A program made the translations under genes and the position numbers. From positions 1 to 64,000 of the forward strand of contig CAJNOP010000012.1 of assembly GCA_905250075.1 (NCBI GenBank): a stretch of DNA of 64,000 nt, read 5' to 3'. Shown in pieces: positions 59,243 through 64,000 of this stretch. Within the stretch, counting starts at the first letter, position 1. Each line of letters begins with the position of its first letter. The notes under the pieces are model-generated. The model was not told where the DNA came from, made no database searches, and was given only the letters and a program-made list of their open reading frames with translations. The DNA comes from Rotaria sp. Silwood1 (Eukaryota; Rotifera; Eurotatoria; Philodinida; Philodinidae).

Positions 59243-60019
59243 ATGACATCCTCATCATCTATATATGATAGTGAACAATATTTATTTGAAATAGCACAAA
59301 ATTTTATGCGTTCACGTATCATATTTACATCGATGGAATTAAAAATATTTGATCTATTTTTATCATATAATGATGGTTTATCATGTTTTGATATAGCTAA
59401 ACATTTAAATTTACATTATATTGAAAATGAATCAAGATGTCTTCAAGATATACTTGACTGTTTAACAGCAATGAATTTTTTAGAACGTAATAATGAAAAT
59501 TTTTCTTATAAATTAACAAAATTTACACGAAATTTTCTTCTTCCAAATCGAAAAATTTTACATAATATCGATCAAGAATTTTATAAAAATATGCCTGAAT
59601 TTGATAATATTCTTCTTAACAATTCATCGAAAGATTCTATTACTCAACTTATGCTATTACGTATTAAACAATTAGTTGATTTAACAAATTATTCGAATAT
59701 TTCAATTGATTCAATCGATAAAGATGCAGATGTCATTATTATTTGGAGACAAGATGGTTTATTAAAAGAAAAAATTAAACAAGCATATGATATATTACCA
59801 ATGAATGGAAATGGTCTTCTTATTTTAATTGTGCCTAATGATGAACATGATGAAGTTACATTAGCACTTAATCTTTTCATGAATATGACAACAATAACTA
59901 AAGAACAAGAAAATCCAAAAGAATTATATTCGAAAAAATTTCTTAAACAAATAGGATTTCGATCAGTTGAAAGAAGACAATCAATCGATGATTTACAACT
60001 TTTACTTTCTTATAAATAA
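59243..60019 (+). CDS. ASMT/ASMTL-like O-methyltransferase remnant, intact ORF
   Basis: A single exon of 258 residues. The N-terminal half (about 10-110) matches the dimerisation domain of the HIOMT/ASMTL class: 'QNFMRSRIIFTSMELKIFDLF', then a winged-helix stretch with DIAKHLNL, CLQDILDCLTAMNFLERNNENFSYKLT. The C-terminal part (about 160-255) matches the end of the catalytic domain: DADVIIIWR in place of the usual (I)LHDW region, 'NGNGLLILIVPNDE', and LYSKKFLKQIGFRSVE. The SAM-binding section with its GxGxG loop is missing, so methyl transfer is unlikely; it may act as a dimer partner. AG lies directly before the ATG, 55 bp after the E2 stop. Confidence 0.75.
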   Translation: MTSSSSIYDSEQYLFEIAQNFMRSRIIFTSMELKIFDLFLSYNDGLSCFDIAKHLNLHYIENESRCLQDILDCLTAMNFLERNNENFSYKLTKFTRNFLLPNRKILHNIDQEFYKNMPEFDNILLNNSSKDSITQLMLLRIKQLVDLTNYSNISIDSIDKDADVIIIWRQDGLLKEKIKQAYDILPMNGNGLLILIVPNDEHDEVTLALNLFMNMTTITKEQENPKELYSKKFLKQIGFRSVERRQSIDDLQLLLSYK

Positions 60020-61996
60020 CTCTGGTGATGGTGATTCTTGTTTTTTTCTTTTGTCAATTGTCTAATAGTATCCAATTGAATTTTATTTTCTTATATTGGT
60101 GTGGTGTTTGACACTATTTTCTATATAAGCAAGCTTTTTTTATTTATTATGAAATAATGATAATATATGGTTAGTACAGTTATTCAGATAAACTAGACAG
60201 TATTGGACTTTTACTTGACTACTAAATGTGGTTCAATGTTTTCACTGTCAATTGTCGGATAAATTGATGTTTTCTATAAAAAAAAAATGAATAATCTTTT
60301 CTGCAAAAGGATAACTATGTTATACTAAAATCAGGTGTTTTTTTTTTTATCATCATAATTCGAAAACGTTATCTTTCGCTCAATCAAATGATCGGAGTCG
60401 GAAAAAACTATGAAGTATCCATTGTGAAATTCATTATTTAGAGAACTCTCTCAACGGATGTAAACATGGTTTTAAAGACCACTGGCGTTTGATTGCTTAA
60501 TTATCTCTCTGATTCATTATCGATCATCTGCTGTTGTCATTTTACTAATCTCAAAATTTGAAAAAAAACCAAAAGTCCACAAAAACTTGCCTTTTGTGGT
60601 TGATTTTTATAAGATAACTGATGCTATCGATTCGATCATGAGATTTTATTCTTGTGTTTGAACAAGTATTTTCTGACTTTCACTTCTTAAGATTATCGCG
60701 GTAGCAAATAATAACTTTTGATCTTTACATTGACAAAGAAGAAAAAGCTAGATGGCATTAATGTTTCACTCGAGTGCAAAATATGCGACGCTTCGAATGT
60801 TGGTGATCAACAAAAAATCGATATGTTAAGCAAAAATTCAATAATCATTTTTACGGTTGATGATAAAATGCTTATCCCTACATGATATTTACGTTTTCCT
60901 CGAATAAAGCTTTTACTGTCATGATGGAAGCAGATATGACAGAATTTATGAGTACGAGACCTCCATCAACGCATATCAATATGTTTCTCCAGAACACTGT
61001 CGATTGACCGTTTAATTATCTATTTGAATCAGTATTTATGATCAACTGTCTTTACAGATGTAATGGATAAAACCAAGTTATCAAATATACTGACGACTAG
61101 ATTTTTTCATACTGCCTTCATTTTAATGATCTTGACACTTGAAAAAACAATAAAGTCTACAAGAAGGAGGAGATCGTTATAAAGCAAAGTTTAGTGTACC
61201 CTCCATCATAAACTTCAACTTTATGTTATCTGTTTTGTCATGTTAAGCGTCAGAAGTCTTTTTAATACATTTTGTATTGTGAACTAAGCGACTGAGCTAA
61301 CCGAGATTTATTCTTATTTCATGTCCTTAGAATGAGTGGCTTAAAGAGTGTCTTATAATAACTGAGGATAAATTGTCAACAACATTTTTCATACTTTTCT
61401 GGTGTAGTGAAATGAAATTTTTGTCATATATATATATCTAACTAAGATGTATAATTTTTCCAATTTACAGTTCTGTACTTAAAACTAGTGCTGATATGCA
61501 TAGATAACGTAGAAATACATGAATTACAAAGACAGTCCTTAACGAGAATAGTTTCTTATGAATATCTCAGATCTTGTCGTCGCTCCTATCCTAAGATACA
61601 GCTATAGTAAAAGCATGACTTCAACATCTCTGAGATGTAACGGTAGATTTGGTGTTCTTATTTCAGAATAGAAGTAAATCAAAAGAGTGGTTAAAAATAC
61701 AGTAATTTGACAATAATAAACTATTAACACAAACACTTTTCCGATTATTTATAGGTCATGAGAATGTACATGATGCGCACATAGCTCTGCCTCAAAAGCT
61801 ATTTGACACTTTAAAATGTTTTCTCGTGAATTGAATACTAACATCAATGATTATACTGCTGATATGAAAAACTAAATCAAACCTTTAAAATAAACAGATA
61901 ATTTTATTTTTATTTTTATTTTTTGTTTGATTATATTTCTATTTTAACAAATAACTAAAAAAGAAGATGCACTTTATATAACAATAAAAATAAAAA
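60020..61996. other. Intergenic stretch with a MITE fragment
   Basis: No gene is seen between the methyltransferase-like gene and NCAPH. The right-hand part of a dispersed MITE copy lies at about 61565-61784. The rest is A+T-rich without clear structure. Confidence 0.55.
61565..61784. repeat. Fragment of dispersed MITE family (copy d)
   Basis: It ends TGTACATGATGCGCACATAG, a mutated version of the right terminus at 17306-17324. Inner blocks (TCCTAAGA.A..GCTAT, AGCATG, GGTA.ATT, TATTTC..AATAGAAGTAA) match the complement of the middle of the 35999 copy. The left terminus is not recognisable. Confidence 0.6.
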
Positions 61997-64000
61997 TTAA
62001 ACTATCGAATGTGAATAAATAAGTTGTGTGGAATCAACAAACGGTTGTTTTTGTATAATAAGATCATCATTTTGTGAATTAGGTTTCATATATAAATGAT
62101 TTTTATTACAATTATTTAACATACAATAAAATGCAGATACAATTTGATCTTTTTCATATGAAATCATACCTTGATCAATAAGTTTAATACATAATGTTGA
62201 TAATGATACGGGATTTGATGTATTTGTATATTGACGATTATATTCATCATATAATTCAATTTGAAGTTTTTTTGCATCAATTTTAGCAAAATTTTTATCA
62301 TAGTCAATTTTATCATATTGTATAGGACGACTAAAATCATATTGAGGTTGTTCAGACAATGGATTATCATAATCCATTGGATCGAAATTATAATTATTTT
62401 CATCATCTATTAAATAATTTTCATTAATATTGATTAAATTTTGTAGATTATAATCAGGAAAATAATTTAAACATGATAAATCAGTTAATGGACGTAATTT
62501 TCTTGAAAGTTTTAATTGATAATGATTTTTTTCATATAAATAATATTTATGAGTTTGACGAAGTGTTGTTGATAAAATTTTTCTTTTTCGTTTTTTAAAT
62601 GATTTACGACTCCATGAATTAACACTCATTAATTTATTTAATGATTGATTTCGTTTTTCATTTAATAAATTCAATTTATAATGTCGTTTTGAATAAATAC
62701 GAGTACGATTTATAGATGTTTGTTGTTCAGATATTGAAACAGATTTAATTATATCAGGTAGTAGATTTGTATATTTCCATAAATAAGGTCCAGCAAATAA
62801 TTTCAATTTAAGAGAATCAAAATAACTATATTCTGATACATCAGTCTTAGAAATTAAAAGAAAAAAGATAAATTTCATTGAAAACACTATATCAATAACG
62901 ACTTTCTTAAATTTACAATTATCTGAATAAGATACTCACGCTTTAGAATAATAGAAGCCTTAGTTCTAACTTAACTGTAAGACTACATATTCATGTTTCA
63001 ATTGTAAAAGCTTGAAAACATTACCCCAGTTCAATATTTTAGCTGAAAATTTTGAAACCGACATGATCAATAGTGTCGCATGTTAAATTGAAAAATGTTT
63101 TTTTTTTATAACAGTGTTCAAAAGGTACATTTCTTTCTACCTATATAACTTTCAAGCAAAACTAACATCCTTCTAATCTACAAATAACAAAAAAATCATA
63201 CTAGGCAAAAATCTACAAATTTAAATAAACATTTCTTTTATCTGACTTAGTAAACTGTGCCGAGTAAGTCTGATTTCAGATATGAATAAAGCATACTTAG
63301 ATGTATGCATTAACACCAAAAGTCTAGAATAATCAAGAGCAAGCAAACAATATCAATTACATAAATAGTTTTAACCGGATCCGAATTAAATAAAAAGTAG
63401 ACTCTTGAGTTTGTTGCATAAAAAATTTACCTTATCACGAAGTAGTTGAGGTATTTGATCAACAAATGATACTTTACTATGCATTAATGTCATATCCATA
63501 GATATCATTGTAGTTGGAAATGTCTAAAATAGATTTTCAAAATTAAAAAAAAAAGAGTTCTTTTCAATTAAATTAACTTACATGAGCTGATTGTAATTCT
63601 TGAAAATAGAAAGTCGATGGATCATCACGTATTTCACTTAAATCATTAACACGTACTTCATCTAATATTTCATGATTATCTAATGAATTCATTAATACAC
63701 TATCCATAATTGAACATTCATCAATTGTTTCAATATAAGATTGTGTTGAATCTTCATTAAATGAAAATTCTCGTAATACTTGACATCCTAATCAAAAATA
63801 TTTATTTATTTAATTGAAAATTTATTATTTTTTTTTTGTTTTACCAAGAACATGATCTTTTCCTTCATTATCTTTAATTACTTCTCGTAATGGATTTAAA
63901 TCATAGATTGTTTTCAAAGTTATATCAAGTATTGTATCATTATTATCATATTCTTTATTAATTTGATTATTTAAATTAATCAAGCCATTTATAAGAGGAA
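61997..64000 (-). CDS. NCAPH: Condensin subunit 2 / kleisin NCAPH (Barren), partial
   Basis: Four exons are inside the window (64000-63845, 63787-63582, 63523-63431, 62845-61997); the N-terminal part lies beyond it. NCAPH is the kleisin that bridges the SMC2/SMC4 heads in condensin I. Visible signs: EYSYFDS followed by KLFAGPYLWKY, matching the family's YSYF..WAGPxHWK stretch; a basic region; FDPMDYDNP; DYDKNFAKIDAKKLQIELYD, matching YAKTAKxxDxKKLK; and the C-terminal winged helix (LSTLCIKLIDQG.., IVSAFYCMLNNCNKNHLYM). Introns are 54-585 nt. The last exon carries about half the visible protein and ends in a natural stop. The gene should be functional. Confidence 0.85.

Noticed and set aside
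63431..63523. Small exon of NCAPH treated as a separate micro-ORF
   Set aside because: It has matching splice sites and frame on both sides and lies between exons with NCAPH similarity.
1..64000. CRISPR arrays, rRNA, integrons or bacterial operons
   Set aside because: No regularly spaced repeats, no rRNA signature, and the genes are spliced and animal-like.

Overview
The window reads as nuclear DNA of a small invertebrate animal. It is strongly A+T-rich, its genes are cut by many short introns (mostly 50-70 nt, GT..AG), and its proteins are animal-specific: a CRIM1-type BMP regulator, an N-terminal RASSF protein, a claudin-like protein and a POGLUT2/3-type glucosyltransferase. Compact introns, A/T-ending codons and many small non-autonomous transposons fit a bdelloid rotifer (Adineta/Rotaria type). 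That placement is inference from style, not a database match.

Layout. 1-4885 has no gene; it holds a TTAA-flanked piggyBac-like element, an older relative of it and a small GC-rich foldback. 4886-6706 (-) is a seven-exon protein O-glucosyltransferase. 8953-9513 (-) is a small Ly6/quiver-like cell-surface protein. 9514-13219 holds a dead non-LTR reverse transcriptase and a copy of a dispersed MITE. 13235-22742 (+) is a tandem array of three membrane-anchored M28 metallopeptidases with PA domains; copies 2 and 3 share a 349-bp identical block covering the active-site core and an intron. 23206-24107 is a complete hAT-like foldback MITE. 24740-25775 (+) is JMJD7. 26090-27141 (+) is a small unknown coiled-coil protein. 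28519-29209 (-) is a claudin/PMP22-like four-TM protein. 31526-35311 (+) is RASSF7/8-like. 37487-38048 (+) is a PLAC8 protein. 39526-40968 (-) is a short-chain dehydrogenase gene with a frameshift and a stop. 42295-49662 (-) is a CRIM1 orthologue with a small secreted-protein gene nested on the opposite strand in its largest intron. 49663-54358 has no gene. 54812-56892 (-) is a small basic protein with a WDR76-like N-terminal motif, head to head with 57115-59187 (+), an E2-fold protein whose catalytic cysteine is lysine. 55 bp further on is 59243-60019 (+), an O-methyltransferase-like protein without a SAM-binding core. 61997-64000 (-) is the C-terminal part of condensin subunit NCAPH.

The genes are mostly unrelated housekeeping or signalling loci; the M28 array is the only clear family expansion. 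Three themes stand out: degenerate enzymes (dead E2, O-methyltransferase remnant, broken dehydrogenase), gene conversion within the M28 array, and many foldback/MITE elements from at least six unrelated families, two of them inside introns. I see no CRISPR array, rRNA or convincing tRNA.
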